Shown here: positions 8,108-15,364 of the stretch, piece by piece
Numbering within the stretch: position 1 is the first letter of the stretch
Layout: every line of letters starts with the position of its first letter
Assembly (NCBI RefSeq): GCF_003236295.1
Contig: NZ_POTW01000031.1
Span: forward strand, 1-63,259
Origin: Jiangella anatolica
GTDB taxonomy: Bacteria; Actinomycetota; Actinomycetes; Jiangellales; Jiangellaceae
Length of the DNA: 63,259 nucleotides
Direction of reading: 5' to 3'
Program-made: the position numbers and the translations under genes
Notes under the pieces: model-generated
What the model was told of the DNA's origin: nothing
Seen by the model: only the letters and a program-made list of their open reading frames with translations
The model's database searches: none

Positions 8108-9775
8108 ATGCCAGGACGCCACGCCTCGCACCGCCCGGCCGCGCCGTCGCCCTGGTTGCGCCGGCTCGGCCTGTCGGTCATGGCCGTCGCCCTCATCGGC
8201 GCCGCCGGTCTCGGTGTCGCGTCGGTCCTCGACGACGGCGGCGGCGGCTGCGACGGGCCGCTGCCGGTCACCGTCGCAGCCGACCCGACGATCGCCCCGG
8301 TGCTGACCGGTCTGGCCCAGACCTACGCCGACACCGACCCCCGTCAGGGCGACCAGTGCGTCGAGGTCTCCGTCACCGCGACCAGCGCGGCCTCGGCCGT
8401 CCCCTCCTTCGGCACCGACCAGGCGCCGGATCTGTGGATCCCGAAGACGCGCGCGCTCGGGCCGGCCGTCGAGGAGGGCCTGACCGAGCCGCTGGCGAAC
8501 GTCGCGCTGTCGCCGCTGGTCGTGGTGATGCCGCAGGAGGCCGCGGCGGCCGCCGGCGGCGAGGAGGCGCAGATCTCCTGGTCGGCGCTGGTGCAGGGCG
8601 AGGGTCAGGCGGTCATCGCCGACCCGGCCGCGAACGAGGAGGGCCTGGCCACGCTGCTGGCCGTCCGCACCGCGCTGGGCGAGCAGGTCGAGCCCGACCA
8701 GCTGGTCGAGGTGATGACGCGGGTGTCGCAGGCCGCCGTCGCGACCGTCGACGACGCGTTCGCGGCGGCCGCGGAGTCGCCGGCGGCGTTCACCGCGACC
8801 GAGCAGTCCGTCGTCGCGCACAACCGCAACGCCGGGAGCACGCGGCTGGCCGCGCTCTACCCCGCCGAGGGCACGTTCGGATTCGACTACCCGGCGCTGG
8901 CCGTCTCCGCCGTCGAGGACGACGACGACGCGCGGGCGGCGGCCGAGGCGTTCGTCACGTACCTCGGGTCCGACGAGGCGCAGGAGACGATCCGGCGGGC
9001 CGGCTTCCGCAGCCCCGACGGCGCCGCCGACAGCGACGCCGGCGTCGTCGACGGCATCCGCCCGGCCATGCCCGAGCTGCTCCCCGCCCCCGACCCGGAG
9101 CAGGTCGCCGAGCTGTCCCGGCAGTGGGCGGCGCTCGCACTGGACATGCGGATGCTCGCCGTCATCGACGTCTCCGGGTCGATGAACGAGCAGGTCGACG
9201 GCGGTGCCACCCGCATGGAGCTGACCCGTGACGCCGCCCTGGAGGCGCTGCAGCTGTTCCCGCCGGACGCGTCGGTCGGGCTGTGGGCGTTCTCGATCCT
9301 GCAGGACCCGCCGAACGACTACGTCCAGCTGGTCGACGTCGGCCCGATGGACGAGGAGCTCGAGGACGGCACGACCCGCGGGCAGGCGCTCGTCGCCGCC
9401 GTCGAGTCGCTGCCGGACCGGGCCGAGGGCGGCACCGGCCTCTACGACACCGCGCTGGCCGCGTTCCAGTCGATGCGCAGCAGCTACCAGGCCGGCATGG
9501 TCAACTCGGTGGTGCTGCTGACCGACGGCCGCAACGAGGACGACCCGGACGGCATCGACCTGGAGACGCTGCTCACCCAGCTCACCGCGCAGTTCGACCC
9601 GGCCGCGCCGGTACCGGTCATCACCATCGGGATGGGCCCGGAGGCCGACATGGAGGCGCTGCAGCAGATCTCCGCCGCCACCGGCACGACGGCTTACCAC
9701 GCGGAGGATCCCAGCGACATCCAGAGCGTGTTCATCCAGGCCATGATCGAACGCCAGTGCCGTCCGAACTGCTGA
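8108..9775 (+). CDS. Membrane-anchored solute-binding-like domain fused to von Willebrand factor A domain
   Basis: 555 residues from ATG 8108 (GGGAG upstream). One N-terminal membrane segment (about residues 18-40) anchors an extracytoplasmic protein. Residues about 50-330 resemble bacterial extracellular solute-binding proteins (SBP_bac_11 type). Residues about 350-550 are a vWA domain with an intact metal site, DVSGSMNE (DxSxS), and later TDGRNEDD. The C-terminus has a Cys pair (QCRPNC). The fusion occurs widely in actinomycetes with no settled role; it may sense or present a ligand at the cell surface. The preceding 160 bases hold GTCAC/GTGAC-type short inverted repeats around 8017-8042. 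Confidence 0.85.
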   Translation: MPGRHASHRPAAPSPWLRRLGLSVMAVALIGAAGLGVASVLDDGGGGCDGPLPVTVAADPTIAPVLTGLAQTYADTDPRQGDQCVEVSVTATSAASAVPSFGTDQAPDLWIPKTRALGPAVEEGLTEPLANVALSPLVVVMPQEAAAAAGGEEAQISWSALVQGEGQAVIADPAANEEGLATLLAVRTALGEQVEPDQLVEVMTRVSQAAVATVDDAFAAAAESPAAFTATEQSVVAHNRNAGSTRLAALYPAEGTFGFDYPALAVSAVEDDDDARAAAEAFVTYLGSDEAQETIRRAGFRSPDGAADSDAGVVDGIRPAMPELLPAPDPEQVAELSRQWAALALDMRMLAVIDVSGSMNEQVDGGATRMELTRDAALEALQLFPPDASVGLWAFSILQDPPNDYVQLVDVGPMDEELEDGTTRGQALVAAVESLPDRAEGGTGLYDTALAAFQSMRSSYQAGMVNSVVLLTDGRNEDDPDGIDLETLLTQLTAQFDPAAPVPVITIGMGPEADMEALQQISAATGTTAYHAEDPSDIQSVFIQAMIERQCRPNC

Positions 9776-9858
9776 TGTCGATAGGCGCGCCTGTCCGGTT
9801 TCTGCCGCCGCAAACTCTATGATCATGGGTCGACGGCGGCCGGAGGGAGGTGGCACCG

Positions 9859-10686
9859 GTGAACAACTTGTCCTGGCCGGCCACCATCCTCATCGGCATC
9901 ATGGTGGGGCTGATCGCGGTCGCGGCGGACAACCGCGACACCGATCGCGACGACCCGACGGCGAGCCCGTCGGCGTCGGCCTCGCCCTCCGCCGGCGCTG
10001 ACTCCGGCTCCGGCGGCTCCGGCTCCGGCGGTTCGGGCTCCGGGGACTCCGATGGTGAGTCCGGCGGTGACTCCGACGGGGACACGAACCCGGACACCGG
10101 CGGCGACCCCGAGGAGTACACCGTCACGCTCACCTTCGACGACGGCCCGCACCCCGTCTACACGCCGCAGGTGCTTCAGCTGCTGGAGGAGCACGACGCG
10201 ATCGCGGTGTTCTGCATGGTCGGCCGCGCGGCACGCGAGCACCCCGAGCTCGTCCGCCAGGTCGTCGACGCCGGTCACGCACTGTGCAACCACACCGACA
10301 CGCACGACGAGAAGCTGTCCGAGCGGACCCGGGAGCAGATCGAGCGGCAGATCACCGAGACCGACGAGGCGCTCGACGACGCCGTCGGCGGCGACACCGA
10401 GGTGCGCTGGTTCCGCCAGCCCGGCACGTACGTGCAGCCGCAGATCGAGGGCGTCATCGACGACCTGGGCCTGGAGCCGCTGGACTGGACCGTCGACCCG
10501 CGCGACTGGTCCCGGCCCGGTACCGTTCCGATCGTGCAGTCGGTGCTGAGCCGGCTGGAGCCGGGGTCGGTGATCCTGCTGCACGACGGCGGCGGCGACC
10601 GGTCGCAGACGGTCGCGGCGCTGGACCAGATCCTCACCGGCCTCGACGCGGCCGGCTACCGCTACGTCCTGCCGGGAGACTCATGA
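9859..10686 (+). CDS. Membrane-anchored polysaccharide deacetylase (NodB domain)
   Basis: 275 residues. GTG 9859 is preferred over GTG 9850 because GGAGGGAGG (9843-9850) then has correct spacing. One N-terminal membrane helix is followed by a Ser/Gly/Asp-rich linker (about residues 30-85) and a NodB catalytic domain with all five motifs: TFDDGP, NHTDTH (metal His pair), RQPGTY, LDW and ILLHDGG. It probably removes N-acetyl groups from peptidoglycan or another surface glycan outside the membrane. It overlaps the next gene by ATGA. Confidence 0.92.
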   Translation: MNNLSWPATILIGIMVGLIAVAADNRDTDRDDPTASPSASASPSAGADSGSGGSGSGGSGSGDSDGESGGDSDGDTNPDTGGDPEEYTVTLTFDDGPHPVYTPQVLQLLEEHDAIAVFCMVGRAAREHPELVRQVVDAGHALCNHTDTHDEKLSERTREQIERQITETDEALDDAVGGDTEVRWFRQPGTYVQPQIEGVIDDLGLEPLDWTVDPRDWSRPGTVPIVQSVLSRLEPGSVILLHDGGGDRSQTVAALDQILTGLDAAGYRYVLPGDS

Positions 10687-11162
10687 CCCGCCCGTACGCC
10701 GTCGTCGACATCGACGGTGTCCTCGCCGACGTCCAGCACCGCCTGCACCACCTGAAGCGGCGGCCGAAGGACTGGGCCGGCTTCTTCGGCGCGATGGGCG
10801 ACGACACGCCGTACCCGGAGGGCATCGAGCTGGTGACGCTGCTGGCGCACGAGCACGAGGTGGTCTACCTCAGCGGCCGGCCGGAGCGCACCCGCGCCGT
10901 CACGCAGAGGTGGCTCGCCGCGAACGGCGCACCGGCCGGCACCATCATGCTCCGCCCCGACGACGACCGGCGCCCGGCCCGGCTGTTCAAGATCGGTGTG
11001 CTGCGCCGGCTGGCCGGTCAGCGCGACGTCGCCATGCTCGTCGACGACGACCCGGCCGTCTGCACCGCCGCGCGGGCCGCCGGGTTCACCGTCTACGAGG
11101 CCGAGTGGGGCCGCCCCGACCCAACCCTGTTCAGCGCCCAGGAAGCCGACGGCCGCACGTAG
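10683..11162 (+). CDS. HAD superfamily phosphatase (polynucleotide kinase 3'-phosphatase-like)
   Basis: 159 residues. VVDIDGVLAD (residues 6-15) is HAD motif I with both aspartates, YLSGRPERTR is motif II, and MLVDDDPAV is motif IV. The layout matches the small HAD phosphatases annotated as PNKP-phosphatase-like or swiss-army-knife phosphatases. The substrate is unknown. It is translationally coupled to the deacetylase (ATGA), which is more likely operon packing than a shared pathway. Transcription ends at the long hairpin at 11171-11228. Confidence 0.75.
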   Translation: MTRPYAVVDIDGVLADVQHRLHHLKRRPKDWAGFFGAMGDDTPYPEGIELVTLLAHEHEVVYLSGRPERTRAVTQRWLAANGAPAGTIMLRPDDDRRPARLFKIGVLRRLAGQRDVAMLVDDDPAVCTAARAAGFTVYEAEWGRPDPTLFSAQEADGRT

Positions 11163-11170
11163 CCCATGGC

Positions 11171-11228
11171 CCCATGATCATCAACCTTTTGGGTCGTCAG
11201 AACGACACCAAAGGTTGATGATCATGGG
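11171..11228. terminator. Long bidirectional hairpin, also a dispersed-repeat candidate
   Basis: CCCATGATCATCAACCTTT (11171-11189) is perfectly complementary to 11210-11228. The inner part continues imperfectly (TGGGTCGT against ACGACACC) around a loop of about five bases. It lies between two convergent genes and the right arm contains the stop codon of the MDR gene. The arm is AT-rich and unlike its surroundings. Fragments sharing ATGATCATCAA or ATGATCATGGG also occur near 9821 and 50724. Confidence 0.75.
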
Positions 11229-12187
11229 AGCAGGAGGGACTTGCCGGCGGTGGCGCGGGCCTCCAGCGCCGTGTGTGCGTCGGCGGCCCGGTCCAGCGGG
11301 TGGGTCGCGGCGATGACGGGGCGGAGGCGGTCGGTGGCAGCGTGCGCGAGCGCCTCGGCCAGCAGCTCCCGCGTCGCGGCCCGGTCCAGCCGCGTGGCCA
11401 GCGCGTTCGTCACCTCGACGCGCCGTTGGGCGGCGAGCTCGGGGTCGATCGCCGTGAACCCGCCGCCGGCGGTGCCGTAGGTGACGAACCGGCCGCCGCG
11501 GCCGACGGTGTCGAAGACGGCCGAGCCGAGCGGCCCGCCGGCGCCGTCGAACGCGACGTCGACGCCGTCGCCGCCGGTGGCCGCGCGGACCCGGTGCTGC
11601 CAGCCGTCCTCGCCGTAGTCGACGGTGACGTCGGCGCCCAGCTCGCGGGCCAGTGCCAGCTTCCGCTCGCCGCGGGCGGCCGCGACGACCCGGGCGCCGG
11701 CCGACGTCGCCAGCTGGACCAGCAGCGAGCCCGCTCCCCCGGCGGCGGCCGCGACCAGCACCGTGTCGCCGGCCGCGACCGGCGCCTCGCGGAGCAGGCT
11801 GAGCGCCGTCACGCCGTCGTGGAGCAGCGCGGCCGCCTCGGTCCAGCCGACGCTGCCGGGCAGCTCGACCAGTTCATCGATGTCCGCGACCATCCGGGCC
11901 GCGTAGCCGCCGGAGCCGCGGGCCAGCACCCGGCGGCCCACCCAGCCGGCGTCGACGCCCGGTCCGGTCGCGACGACGGTGCCCGCTCCCCCGCCGCCGG
12001 GCACGTACGGCGGTTTCACCGGGAAGTACTCGCCGCCCCAACCGCCGCGCAGCAGCGTGTCCAGATAGATGACGTCGGCCGCCGCCAGCGCGACGACGAC
12101 CTGTCCCGGCCCGGCGACCGGGTCCGGCACCTCGCGCGCGACCAGGACCTCCGGGCCGCCGAACTCCCGTACCTCGATGGCATGCAT
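11222..12187 (-). CDS. Zinc-independent MDR family NADPH:quinone oxidoreductase-like
   Basis: 321 residues of the medium-chain dehydrogenase/reductase family, quinone oxidoreductase branch. It has a GroES-like N-terminal half without the Cys/His zinc ligands of alcohol dehydrogenases, then AAAAGGAGSLLVQLA (the NADPH Rossmann loop) and DVAFDGAGG. It likely reduces quinones or other activated carbonyls with NADPH. It is a single gene whose stop (TGA) lies in the right arm of the hairpin at 11171-11228; the final residues are KSLLLP. Confidence 0.87.
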   Translation of the reverse strand: MHAIEVREFGGPEVLVAREVPDPVAGPGQVVVALAAADVIYLDTLLRGGWGGEYFPVKPPYVPGGGGAGTVVATGPGVDAGWVGRRVLARGSGGYAARMVADIDELVELPGSVGWTEAAALLHDGVTALSLLREAPVAAGDTVLVAAAAGGAGSLLVQLATSAGARVVAAARGERKLALARELGADVTVDYGEDGWQHRVRAATGGDGVDVAFDGAGGPLGSAVFDTVGRGGRFVTYGTAGGGFTAIDPELAAQRRVEVTNALATRLDRAATRELLAEALAHAATDRLRPVIAATHPLDRAADAHTALEARATAGKSLLLP

Positions 12188-12221
12188 GGACCGCAGTCTC
12201 CTACCTCAACCAGACTTGAGG

Positions 12222-12932
12222 TCAAGAGAGCAGGAGCGCCGCCAGCGTGCCGAGCAGCATCGGCGGCCCGAACGGCAGGCTCGTCCGCCGGCCCGCCCGC
12301 CCTGCCGCCAGCAGCACGATGCCGATCACGCCGCCGGCGAGGAACGCCAGGAACACCCCGGACGCGACCGTCGCCCAGCCCGACCAGCCGAGGAGCAGGC
12401 CCAGCGACGCGGACAGCTTCACGTCGCCGAGTCCCAGGTCGGCCGGACGGAGCAACGCCAGCAGCAGATAGAACGCCAGGCACGCCGCGGCGGCCGCCCA
12501 GGCCCGTCCGTAGGCGCCCCAGTCGCCGGTGATCGCGGCCGCGACCGTGAGCCACGCGCCGGCCGCGCCGAGCGCCGTCAGCGTCAGCCAGTCCGGCAGC
12601 AGCTGCGTGCGCAGATCGATGTAGGCCATGGCGACGCCGAGCAGCCCGACCACCAGGTACGCCGGAAGGTCCTCCGGCGCGTTCGCCGCGCCGTCGCGGG
12701 CCAGCGCCAGCAGCGCCCACACTGCCGCCGTCACTGCCGCCAGCAGCCCGGCCAGCCGCGGCGCCGCGGCCAGCTCACGGTACGGCACCGGCGACGGCGG
12801 CCGGCCGCCCTCGACCAGCTCCGGCGAGACGACGGCGGGATCGGGCGCGCGGTCCGGGATCCGGGCGATGAGCTGGGGCAGCAGGGCGCCGGCGACCAGG
12901 CCGGCCGCGGCCAGCGCGAGCACCAGGGTCAC
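12222..12932 (-). CDS. A24 family prepilin peptidase
   Basis: 236-residue polytopic membrane aspartyl protease that cleaves type IV prepilin-like leaders. Both catalytic aspartates are visible: YIDLRTQLLPD and the GLGDVKL motif. The N-terminus (LPQLIARIPDR) lacks the cysteine-rich methyltransferase insert of PilD, as in short actinobacterial forms. GTG 12932 overlaps the aroE stop by four bases, the same coupling seen elsewhere in this operon. No pilin genes lie in the window, so its substrates are encoded elsewhere. Confidence 0.87.
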   Translation of the reverse strand: MTLVLALAAAGLVAGALLPQLIARIPDRAPDPAVVSPELVEGGRPPSPVPYRELAAAPRLAGLLAAVTAAVWALLALARDGAANAPEDLPAYLVVGLLGVAMAYIDLRTQLLPDWLTLTALGAAGAWLTVAAAITGDWGAYGRAWAAAAACLAFYLLLALLRPADLGLGDVKLSASLGLLLGWSGWATVASGVFLAFLAGGVIGIVLLAAGRAGRRTSLPFGPPMLLGTLAALLLS

Positions 12933-13762
12933 GCGCGGGCGCCGATCGCCGCGAGCGCCGCCGAGCGCAGCAGGTCCGCCGGGACGTCGGCACCGGTCAT
13001 CAGCCGCAGCTGGCCGGCCGCCTGGTGCGCCAGCAGGTCCAGCCCGCCGGCCACGACTCCCCCGGCCGCCCGCCAGGCCGCCGCGACCGGCGTCGGCCAC
13101 GGATCGTAGACGACGTCGAACAGCACCCGGCCGGCGACGGGCGCAGCGCCGACCACCAGGGCGGGCACGAGCGGATCCAGCGCGCCGGACGGCGCCGTCG
13201 ACACCGTGACCCCGGCGTCGGCGCAGGCCGGCAGTACGGCCCAGGGCGCCGGCTCGGCCGGATGGCCCAGCGCGGCCGCCACGGCGAGCGCCGACGCAGC
13301 CCGGGCCGAGGACCGGACGTGCACGTGCACCGGGCCGCTCTCCAGGAACGCCAGCGCCGCCAGCACGCTGGCCGCCGTCGCCCCGCCGCCCCACAGGCAC
13401 ACCGGAGCACCCACCGGCGCGCCCGCCTCGCGCAGCGTCGCGACCACGCCCGGCACGTCGGTGTTGTCCGCGTCCCAGCCACCGTCGGCCCGGCGGACCA
13501 GCGTGTTCGCCGCGCCGACCGTCTGCGCGACGTCGGACGCCGTGGTCGCGACGTCCAGCGCGACCCGCTTGAGCGGCATCGTCAGCGACAGTCCACGCCA
13601 CTCCGGCCCGAGCCCCGCGACGAACCCGGCGAGCGACGCCTCGTCGACCTCGTGCGCGGTGTACTCCCAGTCCAGCCCGAGGTGCCGGTACGCGGCGCGG
13701 TGGATGACCGGCGACAGCGAGTGCGCGATCGGCGAGCCGAGCACCGCGCAGCGGGTCAGCAC
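12929..13762 (-). CDS. aroE: Shikimate dehydrogenase
   Basis: 277 residues. Reduces 3-dehydroshikimate with NADPH in the aromatic amino acid pathway. The substrate site is LGSPIAHSLSPVIH (residues 8-21), the catalytic Lys is in LTMPLKR, and VWGGGATAASVLAAL-like sequence (CLWGGGATAAS) is the nucleotide loop. It overlaps mltG by seven bases and the prepilin peptidase gene by four. The mltG-aroE order downstream of alaS and ruvX is typical of actinomycetes. Confidence 0.94.
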   Translation of the reverse strand: MLTRCAVLGSPIAHSLSPVIHRAAYRHLGLDWEYTAHEVDEASLAGFVAGLGPEWRGLSLTMPLKRVALDVATTASDVAQTVGAANTLVRRADGGWDADNTDVPGVVATLREAGAPVGAPVCLWGGGATAASVLAALAFLESGPVHVHVRSSARAASALAVAAALGHPAEPAPWAVLPACADAGVTVSTAPSGALDPLVPALVVGAAPVAGRVLFDVVYDPWPTPVAAAWRAAGGVVAGGLDLLAHQAAGQLRLMTGADVPADLLRSAALAAIGARA

Positions 13763-14910
13763 AGGTCGCTCTCCCGGCAGTACGCGTCGAGCAGCTCCTC
13801 GTTGGCTCGCTGGTCCTCCGCGGTGACCCCGAACGCGGTCTCACCGGTCTCCAGGTTCACCGCGACGAAGTAGCAGTTCCCCTCACTCGTGGGGTTGAGC
13901 GCGGCGGACAGCGCCGCCTCGCCCGGCGACGCGATCGGGCCCGGCGGCAGGCCGGACACCCGGTACGTGTTGTACGGCGAGTCGACCTGGCGCTGCTCCG
14001 GGGTCGTGTAGACGCTGGAGTAGTCGTCGACCGCGTAGTGAACCGTGGAGTCCATCTGCAGCCGTCCCTCGGGCACGCCGTTGGCGGTGCAGGCGCCGGT
14101 CAGCCGGTTGTAGATGACCTCGGCGACGCGCGGCATGTCCTCCTCGCGGCTGACCTCGCGCTGCACGATGCTGGCGACGGTGACGATCTGGCGCGGCGTG
14201 TAGCCGAGCGCGTCGGCCCGGGCGACGAGGTCGAGCTCGGTCGCGACCTCGTCGAACTGGGCCAGCATGTTGGCGACCAGCGTCGGCGCGGTGACGTCGC
14301 CACCGAGGCCGTACGAGGACGGGAAGAGGAAGCCCTCGGCGTCGCCCTCGGCGTACTCCGGCAGCGTCGCGCCGTCGACGGCGGCCTGCACGTCCTCGAC
14401 GGGGAAGCCGGACACCTCGGCGAGCCGGTCGACGGTCTGTCGGACGCGCAGCCCCTCGGCCAGCGACACCCGCGCGCCGCCCTCGCCGGAGACCAGCGCG
14501 GCGACGGCGTCGGCGGCGCTCATCTCGCTGCGCAGCACGTAGTTGCCCGGCTGGATGGTGCGGGACTCGGGGTTCTGGTCGGCGGCGGCGATGAACGCCT
14601 CCTGGCTGGCGACCACGCCGGCCTCGACCAGCGTCGCGCCCATGGCCCGCAGTGTGGCGCCGTCCTCGATGGTGACGGGGACTTCGCCGGTGCCCGGGCC
14701 CGGGAAGTCCTCGGGCTCGCCGAACGCGCCGTCGATGGCGCTCAGCACGGCGGTGCCGCCGTAGTAGATGCCGCCCAGGACGGCGCCGATCACGGCGAGC
14801 GAGGCCAGCACCGCCACGAAGGAACCGAACCGGCTGCGCTTGCGTCGACGACGCCGCTGACGCCGGGGGCGGATGACCTCTTCCTCCTCCGACGTGTACA
14901 GGTCACTCAT
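13756..14910 (-). CDS. mltG: Endolytic murein transglycosylase
   Basis: 384 residues with a basic cytoplasmic tail (RPRRQRRRRRKRS), one membrane helix (about 27-50) and an extracytoplasmic YceG domain. It cleaves nascent glycan strands and ends their polymerisation. ASIVQRE is the catalytic-region motif and retains the conserved glutamate; Q replaces the first E of the enterobacterial ASIVEKE form, which I believe is common in actinomycetes. LQMDSTVHYA and SPYNTYRVSGLPPGPIASPG are the remaining family blocks. It overlaps ruvX by eight bases. Confidence 0.94.
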   Translation of the reverse strand: MSDLYTSEEEEVIRPRRQRRRRRKRSRFGSFVAVLASLAVIGAVLGGIYYGGTAVLSAIDGAFGEPEDFPGPGTGEVPVTIEDGATLRAMGATLVEAGVVASQEAFIAAADQNPESRTIQPGNYVLRSEMSAADAVAALVSGEGGARVSLAEGLRVRQTVDRLAEVSGFPVEDVQAAVDGATLPEYAEGDAEGFLFPSSYGLGGDVTAPTLVANMLAQFDEVATELDLVARADALGYTPRQIVTVASIVQREVSREEDMPRVAEVIYNRLTGACTANGVPEGRLQMDSTVHYAVDDYSSVYTTPEQRQVDSPYNTYRVSGLPPGPIASPGEAALSAALNPTSEGNCYFVAVNLETGETAFGVTAEDQRANEELLDAYCRESDLC

Positions 14911-15364
14911 TCGTCACCGTCAGCACCTCTCCAGGCGGCTCGCCGGCCCGACGCTCCGCGTCCAGCGCGTCCTGCAGGATCACCATCGCCGCGGCCTGGT
15001 CGACGGCCGCGCGTCCCGCCCGCGCGGATACGCCACTGGCTCGCATCCCGCGCGCGGCGACGGTCGTGCTCAGCCGCTCGTCCACGAGCCGCACCGGGCA
15101 TGGTGTCACAAAACGGGCCAAATCTGTACCAAACGCTCTGGCGTGCGCGGCCGCCGCGTGCTCCTTGCCATCGAGACTACGCGGTAATCCGAGCACGATC
15201 TCGATCGCGTCGTACTCGAGCGCGAGCTCGCGGATCCGCCGCAGGTCGCCCTTCCCGCGGCGGACGGTCTCGACCGGTGTGGCGATCAGCCCGTCGCGGT
15301 CGCACGAGGCGACCCCGATGCGGACCGTTCCGACATCGACCCCGAGTCTGACACCACGGCGCAC
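14903..15364 (-). CDS. ruvX: YqgF/RuvX family pre-16S rRNA nuclease / Holliday junction resolvase-like
   Basis: 153 residues with an RNase H-like fold: GVDVGTVRIGVA at the N-terminus with the first acidic residue, LPRSLDGKE, VDERLST, and VDQAAAM with the last acidic residue. The family processes the 5' end of 16S rRNA in E. coli. GTG 15364 overlaps the last base of the alaS stop, which fixes the start. It sits in the standard alaS-ruvX-mltG order. Confidence 0.93.
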   Translation of the reverse strand: MRRGVRLGVDVGTVRIGVASCDRDGLIATPVETVRRGKGDLRRIRELALEYDAIEIVLGLPRSLDGKEHAAAAHARAFGTDLARFVTPCPVRLVDERLSTTVAARGMRASGVSARAGRAAVDQAAAMVILQDALDAERRAGEPPGEVLTVTNE

